Position numbers and translations under genes: made by a program. 64,000 nt of DNA from Thamnaconus septentrionalis. Lineage: Eukaryota > Chordata > Actinopteri > Tetraodontiformes > Monacanthidae. The stretch is from positions 20,034,773-20,098,772 of the forward strand of contig CM020510.1 in NCBI GenBank assembly GCA_009823395.1, in the 5' to 3' direction. Shown here in pieces: positions 1-53,892 of the stretch. Under the pieces are notes generated by a model. That model ran no database searches. It was not told where the DNA came from and saw nothing but the letters and a program-made list of their open reading frames with translations. Each line of letters opens with the position of its first letter. Within the stretch, counting starts at the first letter, position 1.

Positions 1-296
1 AGCCCTTATATATAAGGGTGAGAATCATTTCTGAATGAGAGGAGTCAGATACTGAAACAACAGAAGGCGAGTCACAGAACACAGAAAACAAAAAGGAACA
101 ATGGACCCCAAAATAGTTAGCGAAGTCTTGCTTTACCTAGAGCATAATTCCTTCCCAAAGGTTTGGCGAAAAGCAGCGACACACAATCAAGCGGAGAGCT
201 TCCAGTTTTGTTCTCAAAGGTAAGTATGAAACTAATGTAAGCCTAGATGTTTAAAGTGGAAAGATGTTTCTCTCTAAACTTGTTGTGATCAATTAG

Positions 297-743
297 ATGG
301 AATTCTTCATTACATATGCCGAAGAAAACCTAGGGAGCACATTGCTCAAGTGGTGCTCTCTGCCTCTGAGGCAGATGAAATTTTCCAAGAATTTCACTGC
401 AGCAGCATTGGGGCACATTGTGGGGTAGAGAAAACCCACAATGCAATAATAAGTCGCTACTACTGGCCTGGCATGCAAGCTGACATCAGGAAATGGGTAT
501 GTAAGATTGATAATCTTTATTTCATTAATTATGTCATGAAAAATTTAAAATTTTTCAAGTAGTCACACCTAACTTGTGAATAAAACATGTTTTGTACAAA
601 GTGAATTGAGATATTTACTTAGAAATCCTACATAGATTTAATCAATGCGCATCAATACTTTGCTTTTCTAGATTGCACAGTGTCCAGACTGCCAGGCCAA
701 ACGTGCGACTCTCAAAGAGAGAGCAAAGTACACGCCTATTACT
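297..743 (+). pseudogene. HHCC (integrase zinc-binding) exons
   Basis: Exons 297-496 and 672-743 join in phase 0 at TGG|GTATGT ... TTTCTAG|ATT. They give the integrase_H2C2 pattern: two His in EFHCSSIGAHCG, an aromatic YYWPGM segment, and the Cys pair in AQCPDCQ. This zinc finger precedes the catalytic core in gypsy integrases, GIN1-like proteins and Ginger transposases. Confidence 0.75.
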
Positions 744-820
744 GTAAGCTTGACCGCACAACTGCACCAATAATGACATCAATCGAGAGTAACCCTTGTC
801 TAACAATTTATTTCTTTAAG

Positions 821-1469
821 GTACAAGAACCATTTGAATTGGTTGGGATGGACCTGATGCGCCTGACCATGACAGAGGACGGTAATCAATACATTTGTGT
901 AATGGTTGATTATTTTACCAAATGGGCAGTAGCCTACCCTCTGAAGAGTAAAACAGCAGAAGAGGTCACTAGTTGTATTCTTAAATTTATATACACATAT
1001 GGTGTACCTCAGAGACTGCTAACAGATCAGGGGACAGAGTTTAAAAATAAGGTGAGAACCAAACTGTTCATTGCGATATTCCTGTGCTTTATGTAATGCA
1101 CCTGTTTCTGTTCATTTGATCAACAGCTAAATCGTCATCTATGTGAGAAAATGGCCATTAAGCGGAGCTTTTGCTCGCCATACCATCCCCAAACAAATGG
1201 TTTGGTGGAAAAACTTAATGGCACCATTCAGAGGTGAGTTACTTACTTTTAACACATTTTCTATGTTGAAACAAGTGACTTCATGAAACATTCTTTTCAG
1301 ATCTTTAAACATTCTCTGCAAAGCCAAACCAACATCCTGGGACAAATTTTTAGAATCAACAATGTTTGCACTTAGAACAAAAAAGCAACTGACAACCAAG
1401 CACAGCCCCTTTTTTTTAATGTTTGGTCGAGAGGCCAAATACCCTTCACAGGTTCCCCATGATTATGAG
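821..1469 (+). pseudogene. DDE integrase core exons (rve family)
   Basis: Exons 821-1051 (77 codons), 1127-1233 and 1301-1469 join in frame. Candidate catalytic residues are the Asp in VGMDLM, the Asp in LLTDQGTEF and the Glu in GLVEKLNG. The HPQTNG motif before the Glu is typical of gypsy-like integrases. All three acidic residues and the open frame are preserved here, unlike the following exon. Confidence 0.8.
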
Positions 1470-1545
1470 GTAAGAACAAAATTTAACTTTCAAAAAATTG
1501 TGCTGACTACAGAACATTTGATATTTAATGTCTGTTCCACTGAAG

Positions 1546-1983
1546 GTCACTCACGAGAAGGTTGAAAGCCTTCTGAACAATGAGGACCCATTTGAGGGAC
1601 TACTAAAACTTGAGGAAACCTACCTTGAAGTTAAACAAAATGTTGAAAAGTCCCAAAAAAAAAATTCAACATAAAAACTTGAAAAAGGTGAAAGCGTGAC
1701 CTTTTGTGTTGGCGACAAAGTTCTAAAAGAAACATCCGGCAAGAACAACGAAAAGGCGGCAAAATGGCCCCAGACATGTTGGGGCCATTCATTGTGTCCA
1801 ACATAGAAGAGAAACTTGTTTATTTAAAAAGAGGAGGGCAACAATGTCAGCAAACATTGACCAGTTGGAGCACTACATTGAACCGGAGGAGAGAATTCCG
1901 CAAAACTGAAAAGGATCGCAAGCTCTCCTCCGGTTCAATGCAGTGCTCAAATGTCCCTCAAAGTGCTGCGTGTCCAACTCCAG
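1546..1983 (+). pseudogene. Post-integrase (GPY/F-like) exon, disrupted
   Basis: The exon opens in frame after CTGAAG at 1541-1545 and stops at TAA 1672. Downstream, VGDKVLK is in the original frame, GGKMAPDMLGPF in another, and DQLEHYIEPEE in the third. The order of these motifs is the expected one for the GPF/chromatin-binding tail of such integrases, so the breaks are secondary mutations. The donor CAG|GTAAAT ends the exon at 1983. Confidence 0.6.
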
Positions 1984-2293
1984 GTAAATCTCATGCTGCT
2001 CACGATTTGTCATTATATTAAAGTATATTTCTGCAGCATATCTGTACCTCATAAAATGTTTTTTCAATTTTCAGCTGTAAATGACATTTTAAAAGCCAAG
2101 GCGGAAGTCATTTGGGCAAGGTACGGCCCTTATAAACTTTACAGCTGACTTCAAAACCTTGGCTCCATCCAAAGAACTTGTCAGTGAGGTGAGGTCATCA
2201 ACCTCTTGATGAGATTGTTGTTGTTGAATGTGGCACAAGTAATTTTTCCTCTTCCTCATTTCCAGGTTTTAAATTGTTTTTTACACTTTTTAG

Positions 2294-3046
2294 CCAAACA
2301 AGTTTCTGAGAAAATACTTGTCATTGATTCCTTTGCCATAACAGAAATTTGGAAAGGCACTGGAAAAAAAATGAAAAAGGTAAGCTTTACAATTTACAAG
2401 TTGATGGTTTAAGTCTGGCTTCTTGACCACTAAAATCATGGTTGCTTGCAGCTCCACATCTTGGAATGGGACTGCTTGATTGGAGCAGTCTGTGAAAATA
2501 ACCACTGGCTGCTAGTGGTAAGTGTACAATGTTTTGATATGAAGAATTGTATTGCATAAAGTATACTTTATAGTTTGCTTCCTGCAAAGGTTATGTATCC
2601 AAGAGAGTCGCGAGCCATTTTCATTGACCCTTTTGGTGCCACAGAGAAACAGCTGACCAAGTGCAGAGACTCAACAAGGTTGGCCATTTTTTTTTTTTTT
2701 TGTTCACTTCACAAATGCCAAAAGAATACATTAATACACACTTGCATATGTCTTTTGGTTTAGAGCCTTTTTAAGAATGCACTATTTAAATATATCCCGA
2801 TGGAAGTGTGAAACTGTTCCACACCCCACCCAAAAGGACTCAACATCTTGTGGAGTTATCATTTGCAAAGTAAGTAATGTTTTGAAATCGAAATTGAACA
2901 TTTTACAAGACGTGATCAGCTTATTTTTGTTTCCTGCAAGATTTCAGAGTTGCTCCTAAGAGGTGAGGCGTTGCACTTTTCTACAGAGCCATCTGCAATT
3001 GCAGAAATGCGCTATGAAATAGCCAAGACCCTTTTGGACAACTCTG
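2294..3046 (+). pseudogene. Ulp1/SENP-like cysteine protease exons
   Basis: Exons 2294-2379, 2452-2517, 2590-2678, 2764-2869 and 2941-3046 carry the C48 peptidase pattern: His in ENNHWLLV, Asp in FIDPFG, and Gln plus nucleophile Cys in TQKDSTSCGVI. All four catalytic-site residues appear intact. Ulp1-family proteases cleave SUMO-like modifiers, and Ginger1 elements are known to carry either OTU or Ulp1 proteases. The leading exon near 2075-2170 is less certain and seems frame-shifted. The donor after 2678 (GTTGGC) is weak. Confidence 0.65.
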
Positions 3047-3128
3047 GTAAGTTGACTGTGTATGAGTTGTCTTTCGGCTTTTGGTATTTGCTGTGATTTT
3101 TTTTTTTTTTTTTGGATGTACCTTACAG

Positions 3129-3366
3129 ACAATTTGGCACAACTTTGCCGCATATGCGGCAATGAGGACAGTGGGCACATGGACTCCACAGTTATCCAAT
3201 GGGTAAGAATTTTGAAATTTTATTTGTCGTCCCAATAAATAATGTCTCACATGCTTTTTTTTTATTGTTTCAGATCCAATGTGCTGCATGCACATTGTGG
3301 TTTCATTGGGAATGTGTCGACAAGCCGGAGATGGAGAGAGACTTTTTGTGCCCACTTTGTGATTAA
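3129..3366 (+). pseudogene. C-terminal PHD finger exons
   Basis: Exons 3129-3202 and 3274-3366 join at TGG|GTAAGA ... TTTCAG|ATC. They encode C4HC3 spacing: LCRICGN, then a His/Asp-rich loop, IQCAAC, FHWEC and a final CPLCD followed by TAA at 3364-3366. PHD fingers read histone tails and are a hallmark C-terminal domain of Ginger1 proteins. The finger is complete and in frame. Confidence 0.8.
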
Positions 3367-3385
3367 TTTACTTTTATTTGATTAG

Positions 3386-3514
3386 GTACCCACTTTTTCA
3401 TTGAGCTCTGTTGGGAGACTATGATTTTGATAACCACTGCACCTGGTTGCTTACAGGTGTAGGCGCTTCCCCATCGTCAGTACCCACTTTTTCATTGAGC
3501 TCTGTTGGGAGACT
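3386..3514 (+). repeat. Pair of 35-bp direct repeats after the Ginger stop codon
   Basis: The sequence beginning GTACCCACTTTTTC and ending GGGAGACT occurs at 3386-3420 and again at 3480-3514, identical as read, with 59 bp between. It may be a terminal-region repeat of the element or a local duplication. Confidence 0.8.
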
Positions 3515-4019
3515 GCGCAAGTTTGTTATTGATCAAATGCCTATTTTCTGCACCTTGACACAATTAAATTATTTGAAAATCATACGATGTATTTTCCTGG
3601 ATTTATTTTATATATATTTTAAATTACGTTACTGGCTTCTTTCATCTTTTCAAATGGGACAATTTGTGTGCGCGCGCTCGAACCTTCTTTATTTACACGG
3701 CTCTTTTCAAACCAAAACAAAACCCAAAACACTACAGCTGAAACATAGTACTTTACACAAATGACAGAAAATGTAAGACCAGACTAAATAGACAGACACA
3801 CACACACACACACACCTCAATTTAAAAAACAAAACAAAAACAGGACGAAGTCTATTGCTGCCGACTGTTGACAGTCGTGCCTCAAAAACGTGAAGCTACG
3901 GCAAAGTACACAATGTGTTTTACTGGTGTTTTAGGGTTGGTGCGAAGCTTAAGGCTTCGCTCTTTGTTAAGAAAGTCAAATTGCTCATTATAAGTTCTGA
4001 ATAAGCTCAGGAAACAACT

Positions 4020-4760
4020 TATAAGAGGGTAGCAAGTTGATCTGGGCGATTACTGCCCGTGCGACTGGCGACGTCGTCCTGTTTTGGGCTGCTACGCCGC
4101 CGCTCACAAGGGCGCTGGTGGAATAGCGGGGAGCGAGGTGCGCTTCGTGTCTTTTTTTTTTTCTCCTCCCTTGGTCGTGGCTTCAATCCCCGCCTTTGTC
4201 GGGTCCTTAACTTTGTGTCTATTATCGTCGTTGTCCGTATCATTTACCCCCATTATTATATGTTGTGTTCATCATTATACATTCATTGTTCGACCTGTCA
4301 GTAAAAGGAAGACGCATGCAAAGTTTTTTTTTTTTGTTGTTGTTGTTGTGTTTTTTTTATTTTGTTTTTTTTTTTAAATAATATCCATTTATTTGTTTAA
4401 TAATTACTGTTCTTATTATTGAGGACAAACGTGGAAAGGGGATGTGATCTTATCATTTCCGATACTAAATCAGCACTTGCGACATCAGCGACTTGTACGC
4501 GGCTTCGGAAAAAATAATTTACCAACAGGCAGCGCCGAGGACGGCAAGACGAAATCACTTCCTGGTTTTGACCTCCGCTAACATCTGCTGTAGCTGGGAC
4601 AACTACAGATGCGCGTAAACAAAGGTAGCCAGTTAACATGGTAGCGAGTTGAACTTGAACACCGGGTCGCGGTATTATTCCTTCATGTGAGTAACGCCAT
4701 GCTTAAATGCCTGGGCTTTGGTCAAGAGGAGTGCATACAGGCGGTCACTCGCCAAATTCC
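4020..4760. promoter_or_regulatory. GC/CpG-rich patch, possible promoter or untranslated first exon
   Basis: This patch has clustered CpGs, GACGTC and ETS-like ACTTCC/GGAAGT motifs in otherwise AT-rich DNA. TTCAT|GTGAGTAACG at about 4683-4695 resembles a splice donor. No coding exon is recognised, so the assignment is only suggestive. Confidence 0.2.
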
Positions 4761-5256
4761 GTTTACAAACGTGTCATTTTTGTATTCAGTCGCTTTCAGC
4801 GGAGGATGCTCGCAGCGTTTGACACGCTGGCGTGTCTAATCGTGTTCATTAGTGTTTCGTGTCTAATTCAGCATACAGGTGGCCAGTAAATAGGTCCTTC
4901 ATTCGGGGGAGAACAATATCCGTCACCGGATTGACAGTGTCACGATATGTTGAGCGGGGAAGATAAATTTAAGACCGAGCAAAAATGCTGTATGTGCTAA
5001 ACAGTTTGAATGACGGTACGCCGGGACCAAACCCGATATGTGCAGGACATTGTCGGAGATAACATTTTCAAAGTGTTTTTTTCTCCCACTCAGCTTATTT
5101 TCTCTTGTACCGGTAGCTAAGCTAACACTAAATAGCTGGATTGTCAAATGAAGTTTGGAACGGCGATACCCGAGGCGGCGTATCCTATGACATCATTGCA
5201 CAGGCTCTCTGTAAACGGCCGCTTTTATTTCTGTCATTCCAGCCTTTTCGTTTGTT

Positions 5257-5258
5257 TT

Positions 5259-5293
<35 letters not shown>

Positions 5294-5296
5294 TTT
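5257..5296. repeat. (ATTT)n microsatellite
   Basis: About ten uninterrupted ATTT units were read directly. Confidence 0.9.
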
Positions 5297-6897
5297 TGAC
5301 TGTAGCTACTGTACATCAGTAGCGTCACCTGCTTGGAGCGGGTCACACGTCTTGAGGCGCTGCGTGACATTGACGTTTAACAACAAGACAACGAGGTTGC
5401 ATTCTTGTTGCAGCCTCCGCTGACAGTGAACGCTTTATTTTACGTTTTGCGTGGAGATGTTTTGGAAGATGCAACTGTGGTCAGACAGCAGAGGCATTAC
5501 AGTGGAGGCAGGAAGCTGCTCCCATCTTGCCTTAACAAGCACAAGCTAATGTATTATTTGTGCTGCCCCTGTTGTGTGTTTGAGAGCAGCCTTGCTCGTG
5601 GGAGACCTTCTCTCTGACATCATGTTTACAAGACGGAGACAGAACAGCTGATTCCATCACTAATTGCTCTCATTTGTTCCATGACCTGCCATAAAAAAAA
5701 AAATAAACAATGAACTAAAAAATTCAAATGTGATCAAATGACGTCCCTGCTGGATGTGAGATTTCCGTGATGTCACTCCCGTCATGTTGTCACTAATGAC
5801 GCCACACTTTTGTTATCTTTGTTTTCATATCTCTTACACGCAAGACGTCCATTTGAATAGATTTGGTTAAGCATTATTAAAACCAATTTGTGGTCTGATG
5901 ATCCCACAGGGTGTGCATTTCTGCTGTAATAATCGTCTATGCTGACATTGGAGGCAGAGAGAGAGAGAGAGAAAGAGAGAGACACAGTTAAGATTAAATT
6001 ACCCAGTCTGTGTCCTTTGTTGCTTTGGGGCAACTCAGTAATTGGGTTGTATGGGTACATTTTAACCTGTTTTATTTTTTTTTTTTTTTTTATCTAGTGT
6101 CTGTTTATTTCTTCCATGGTGCCCTTTGTCTGTTGTTTTTTTTTCCTCTCGCAACCAATTTTGTGCTCTGTGCTCGTGCATTTGTGCAGTATATGTTCTG
6201 TTGAAGATTTGTAAAAAAAAAAAAAAGAGCTTGGTTAAATACTCACTGACATGGACAAAAGCCAGAGTACATAAGGAAGCAAGACAGGAAAGTAAATGAG
6301 TTTCACTGCCATTGTTGCAGCAGAAGTATCTTGCAGAAAAGGGTTATTAGAGCAGTAAGTCCAGTCTTGGGTATGACACTGCTCAACTACAGTGAAACAT
6401 GGAGCAGCTTTTATTGGGAGACACCCATTTAATAAAAGGGGCCTAACATTATTTAAACTCTTGGAGTGGTTGAATTTATCTCAGGCCAGAAATATTCTGT
6501 CTTTCGGAACTGGACCCGGAGACAAAAATACTGGTATCTTAATGGTGTAGGAACCAACATTTGAGGACTGGGAGGAATACTGTAGTGCTCTAGCAGAATG
6601 ATGTTCTCATGTTCTTTGCTATTGACTATGTGACTAAGTGCCTTTTTATTGGAAGTCGTTGTGGCATTTTGCCCAAGTTGTCAGGCTCTGGACTCCCATT
6701 GATAATAGATTTTTTTTTTTAAAAAATAGCAAATGGGGAAGATGCACTATGCATTTTGTGGCAGACTGGATCCTGGTTTTTAAACGACCTGCAAACATTC
6801 ATGATATCCATCATCTTTAAATAACTCTGAGTTTGATTTCATGATCTGCTCAAAAACACATGAAGCTTCAAGGCTGGGTATTGTTGTTTTCCCTCAG

Positions 6898-49798
<42,901 letters not shown>

Positions 49799-51386
49799 GG
49801 GGGGCGACGGAGCGCACGGTTAATCGGCAGGGACCCTCCCGTCACGGACTCCTGGACTTCCAGCCCCCCGCACCCCCCCCGATGGAGACGACGCCTCGTG
49901 TTCACTCACCATTTTTAATCACCTACATTTTACTTTGTAGAACTTTTCACCTTTGTGTTTTTTTAACTGCGTTTCGACATTACTCTGTTCGGATTGAAAA
50001 AGGGAGCCTTCGGAGGGCGCACACACACACACACACACGCTAAACACACGTATGTATATAAACCAAAATGTACACCTGTAAAAGACTTTTCAAAAGCCTT
50101 TCTATATTGCCAAATGGAGATCTTGTAGTTTAAAGTTTGTTAAACTTTTTTTTTGTATCATTTCTCTCTCTTTTTTTCTTTTTCCTTATTTTATAGAGAA
50201 AATTGCCAAAATCACGCGATGCCAATGTTTTCTTAACGTGTTGAACCACGACTGAATGGGTTTGAAGAGATCTACGGTCGAACGGCGTAATCAACTCACA
50301 CTTTTTTTTTTTTTTTTTTTTTATCATTTCAGAGAATATTATTTAATATGTATGGATCTCTGAGAAATATCGCTAGTCAGACAGAATGGAGGTAGGATTA
50401 AATGTTGTGCGACTCTTCTAACAGTTAAACACGAGACAGCAGTGACCTTTTCAGGGCAGTGCACATCGACATCCAGAGCTTCACCTGACCGATCGCTTCA
50501 CATTACTTCACGTAAGCTTACCAAAGTAACTGGAGGCGTTCTGTTGACCCACCGCAACTCAGGATTCTCATCAATTCTCTCTCGGTCGGTAGCGCCGGCT
50601 CGTATTTTTTTAGCTGTTGCGCTGTTTTTAAAAGACCCCGAAGTTAAAGGCAAAAGATAAATACATGAAATTTTAAGAACCGGCATCGCTAGGTTTGACT
50701 TTAACGTTAAATATTTAGGAACGCATAACTCAGATGTACTCGTAACGTTAAATTAAAAAAAAAAAAAGACATTTTGTTTTTCTCCTGAGGTGGAGGGGCT
50801 TCGGAGGAGGGTTAGCTCAGCGTGGAGACAGGAAGTAAAGAGTAATAGCTGGCCTGGCGCAGGTTTTTACCAAGAAATGCTACAAAAGTCACTCTAAAAG
50901 GATATTCTTTCGCTGATTTCTACCACTGCTTCCAGTCTTCATGCTAAGCTCCACCAAAATCACTCTTCAATTTCACCCACTCTCAAATCTCTCTACAAAT
51001 GCTAGTTTGAATCGTTTTGATCTGCATTCAACCGAATGCAGATCTCTAAAAACCTATAATTTATTGAAATTCATTTTCAATGTATGCAATGCAACAAGAC
51101 GCGGCCATCCCCGGTGTTAGCTTCAGCATGTAGATGGATGAGATTCTTCATTTGCATACTGGTCTAACCGTAGCAGCAGCAGCAGCAGCAACCTCACACT
51201 GCTGGTCTGAATTAGAGGAGCAGGAATGCTTCACAGTCTTGTGCCACCGTGTTGCCGACGCAAGGTTTAAACTGTTCATGTCTGCGTTAGACATAAACCT
51301 GGAAGAAGAAGAAGAAGAAGAAGAAGAAGAAGAAGAAGAAATAACCGCTCTTCTAGTTGCCATGTAGCCTTTAGCTAATTGATCAC

Positions 51387-51418
51387 TTATGGCTGCTTAT
51401 GTTGGGAAGCAGCCATAA
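51387..51418. repeat. Perfect 12-bp-stem hairpin
   Basis: TTATGGCTGCTT, an 8-nt loop, then AAGCAGCCATAA. Confidence 0.85.
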
Positions 51419-53217
51419 TCACTGCCAGCCTCAAAACGTCACCACAAGATGGCGCCACAGGGACTACACCAACACAAAATAAAAAGAAGAAGAAAACATG
51501 GAGTCGTGGAGACATTCAGTTAGCCGTGCCTTGACAATGTGTTGTAGCCACAACTGCAAAAATACACAATGAGTCTCTGAACTGTGTACCAGTATGTGAA
51601 CAGGTTTGCTAGAGGTCCCATATCACAATGTGGAGTCAGGCTGTAATTGTATACAGACAGAAATTCGTTTAAAAATCCGAAATTTCTGACCAACCAGTCA
51701 CCTGTTAGCCGACACGCGCTACCAAAAAGCTTTGTGGTGGCCAATTCCACTCTCTGCACTTTCAACCATCGTGCGATTCAGCTGGCATGTGTTCAAAATG
51801 ACCACCACTTGTCTGAATTTTTCTCCCTAAAGCCTCCATGTATGAAATCTGACCTTGTTAACAGTCAATGTTTCCTGTCGTCTGTAGCTCGAGTAAGCCT
51901 ATGTGGAAATGGGCTGCAATACATTCAGTGGCCACTGGGGCAAAGAACGCAGCATTGTTTCAAGTTTCAGTTCGTAAATTTGCCCAGAATTGCAGAATTA
52001 CTATTCTGTACTTTCAGTTGTAATAAGCGGGAGGGGTCAATGTGAATAAATATACATTTGCTCCTGGATTTGAGCCTGGTGAAATTCTCCCCCACTGTGC
52101 CGAGGTCTGACTGCAGGATGTCGGTTCTGGAACCTCCGAGTCGCCAGTTTAGCTAATGCCCGTCGTATAAGAAACGGAGGTGCTGTGATATTCGGAGCAT
52201 GTGGAACTGTTGTTTGGTTTCATGTGTCGGTACAAGTAATTATAATTTATGGTTGTTGTGCCTCAGATAGTGACGATTATTTCCTGAGAAGAAAAAAAAA
52301 AGACTAGTTATGAGACCTTAATATATTCTGTATTCTAGCCTTTACCGTTGCTCTTGACAGTAAATGTGCGAACCAAACTATTCAAATGGCGAGGCTGTTA
52401 AATCAAATTTGTCGATAGTCGGTGGCGTGAACCTCACTGTTGCGATGTATGTTTAAGAAAAAAAGAAAAAGAGTTAAATATACTGTAAAGAGGATGGCTG
52501 AATGAAATAATGTGCTTCTTGAAAATCAAACAGTATTGTATGGAATGAAATACAGTTTCTACTTTTGTCATATTAGAAGATTTATTGTCAGACATTTCAA
52601 ATTGTATGGTAGCCGTGTATCAGTCTACCTTTATTTTATTTTATTTTTTACTAGGTAAACTACACACAGACGGACACACAAAGAGTAACACAGCAGCACT
52701 CATGAACTGTCCTCCGCTTTCCTAGAGAGGAGATCACGTTTGTCTCATCCACACAATCACACTCCATACTCGGACCATGCTGTGTTATCGGTACCCTATG
52801 TGTCTCTGAAGTGTTACTCTCACATATGGACTGTATGGATTTTTTTTTTCTCTCTCTCTTGGTTAAATCTATTAAAATCAGAGCTGTTACAGAGTGTCTG
52901 CCACTTCTTTTTTTTTTTTCAGTCATCCAGCTGTGAGCTGTTGTTTATTTTTCTTGTTAGCTAGCACAAGGGTGATATGACGATTGAGTGGCTGAACGGA
53001 AGGGAAGCCACAGTCGCAGCCAGCATAATTATTGTAGTCTTTAACTACAGCTGACGAAAGAGCATCGACCTCCCTCAAAACTGAAGAGCACTTCCTGATT
53101 TCACCAGGACAAATACCTGATGGATGGCTGACTGTGTGGGGTGTGTGAGAGTGAGTGAGTGTGTCATTGACATTAAAGCACATGTTTTCGACATATCCCA
53201 TTTCCGCATATGCCTTT

Positions 53218-53312
53218 TTTCCTACTATCAGGTGGGTCACCAAAACGCTCCATCCATCTGCTCCTGCTCTGGCCTCTCTGTCACATTTTAGAACCAATTG
53301 TGGCCCCACCAG
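53218..53312. mobile_element. hAT MITE fragment (45716 family)
   Basis: GGGTCACCAAAACGCTCCAT ... CATTTTAGAACCAATTGTGG parallels 45976-46063. Confidence 0.65.
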
Positions 53313-53848
53313 TTAAAGCTCCCTTAGACTTTAAATTAACTGCAGAAGAACTTACTGAAAATACCCTTCTATGATAGTTTAGCATGATACAAAATGGTAC
53401 AATGCAAAACCGCAACATAAAAAATGCATAAATCAACATACTATATGCTGTTTTATTTAGCGGGCGTGAGGGGGAGGGGGAAAAAAAAAAAGGTAAATCA
53501 AACTGCCTGAAACTCATCGAAAAGACCATAAGACCATCCTATGATAGTTTAGCATGAGACGCAGTGGTACGATGCAAAATGTCAACATGCCTGAAAATGT
53601 AAAAAAAAAGTCATATTATAAAAGTAGGTTGTTGTTTTTTTCGTGGGCCAAAAAAAAAACTTTAAACAGCCTTTAAACCAATATCTGTTCTCTCAAGCTG
53701 TGGGGATCTTGGCTCAGCTTTCCTACTTGTTTTTTTTTTTATTATTATTATTATTATTTGTAGTTAAACATTGACAACTAAAGTGAAGTAAAAACACGGA
53801 AGGAATGACTAATTTATATTGCGTGTCGTTAAAAAACAAAACAGCACA

Positions 53849-53892
53849 AATAAACCCTTCGATGTCTTGAATGTGGAGAGGAACTCTTTATT
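53849..53892. terminator. Opposed poly(A) signals of convergent genes
   Basis: AATAAA on the plus strand at 53849-53854 and on the minus strand at 53887-53892 face each other 32 bp apart. This would suit tail-to-tail 3' ends of phldb1 and the minus-strand gene. Use is not proven, and it would imply 3'UTRs of about 4 kb and 1.1 kb. Confidence 0.25.

Larger units (their letters stand above)
101..3366 (+). pseudogene. Broken Ginger transposase gene, about 15 exons
   Basis: The ATG at 101 opens an exon (101-219, donor GTAAGT). Further exons as read: 297-496, 672-743, 821-1051, 1127-1233, 1301-1469, 1546-1983, about 2075-2170, 2294-2379, 2452-2517, 2590-2678, 2764-2869, 2941-3046, 3129-3202, 3274-3366 (TAA stop). 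Most junctions keep frame, including the whole integrase core and the PHD finger. The first junction (219 to 297) is out of phase by one base. Exon 7 has an in-frame TAA at 1672 just after a run of ten A, a frame change near 1721 and another near 1840. A further change is likely near 2125. The gene therefore cannot make the full protein as read, although sub-domains remain open. Confidence 0.7.
1..3514 (+). mobile_element. Ginger-type DNA transposon relic (integrase + Ulp1 protease + PHD finger)
   Basis: A block of about 15 small exons, each with good splice signals, spells out a gypsy-like HHCC zinc finger and DDE integrase, then a Ulp1-family cysteine protease, then a C4HC3 PHD finger. This domain set is characteristic of Ginger1 DNA transposons (established knowledge), whose transposase resembles Gypsy integrase but lacks gag, protease and RT. 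No reverse transcriptase, RNase H or gag is seen. The 5' terminus is at or beyond the window edge. A 35-bp sequence occurs twice just after the stop codon (3386-3420 and 3480-3514) and may belong to the 3' terminal region. No terminal inverted repeat could be paired because the left end is not visible. A domesticated host gene decaying in this species is an alternative. Confidence 0.75.
3515..6897. other. Non-coding stretch between the Ginger relic and the first phldb1 exon seen
   Basis: No exon with matching splice phase was found. It holds a (CA)n tract at 3795-3815, a small hairpin (GCGAAGC...GCTTCGC, 3942-3960), a GC-rich patch at about 4020-4760, an (ATTT)n tract at 5257-5296 and a GA-rich tract near 5955-5983. 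The phldb1 FHA-domain exons were looked for here and not recognised. Confidence 0.5.
49799..53870 (+). other. phldb1 3'UTR and downstream DNA
   Basis: No gene was seen. It has (CA)n near 50022-50038, T/A runs, (AGC)n near 51172-51189, (GAA)n at 51301-51341, a perfect hairpin at 51387-51418, AATAAA candidates near 51479, 52045 and 53849, and a hAT fragment at 53218-53312. Which poly(A) site is used cannot be told from sequence alone. Confidence 0.4.

Noticed and set aside
1..3366. Gypsy-type LTR retrotransposon
   Set aside because: Multiple introns, no RT/RNase H or gag, and Ulp1 plus PHD domains after the integrase. This fits Ginger instead.
4180..4205. tRNA-like B box (GGCTTCAATCCCCGCC)
   Set aside because: No matching A box, acceptor stem or cloverleaf could be built upstream.
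3515..6897. FHA-domain exons of phldb1
   Set aside because: Searched by eye for the FLRFNHP/KWMKSMIP-type segment and a phase-1 donor. None was found.
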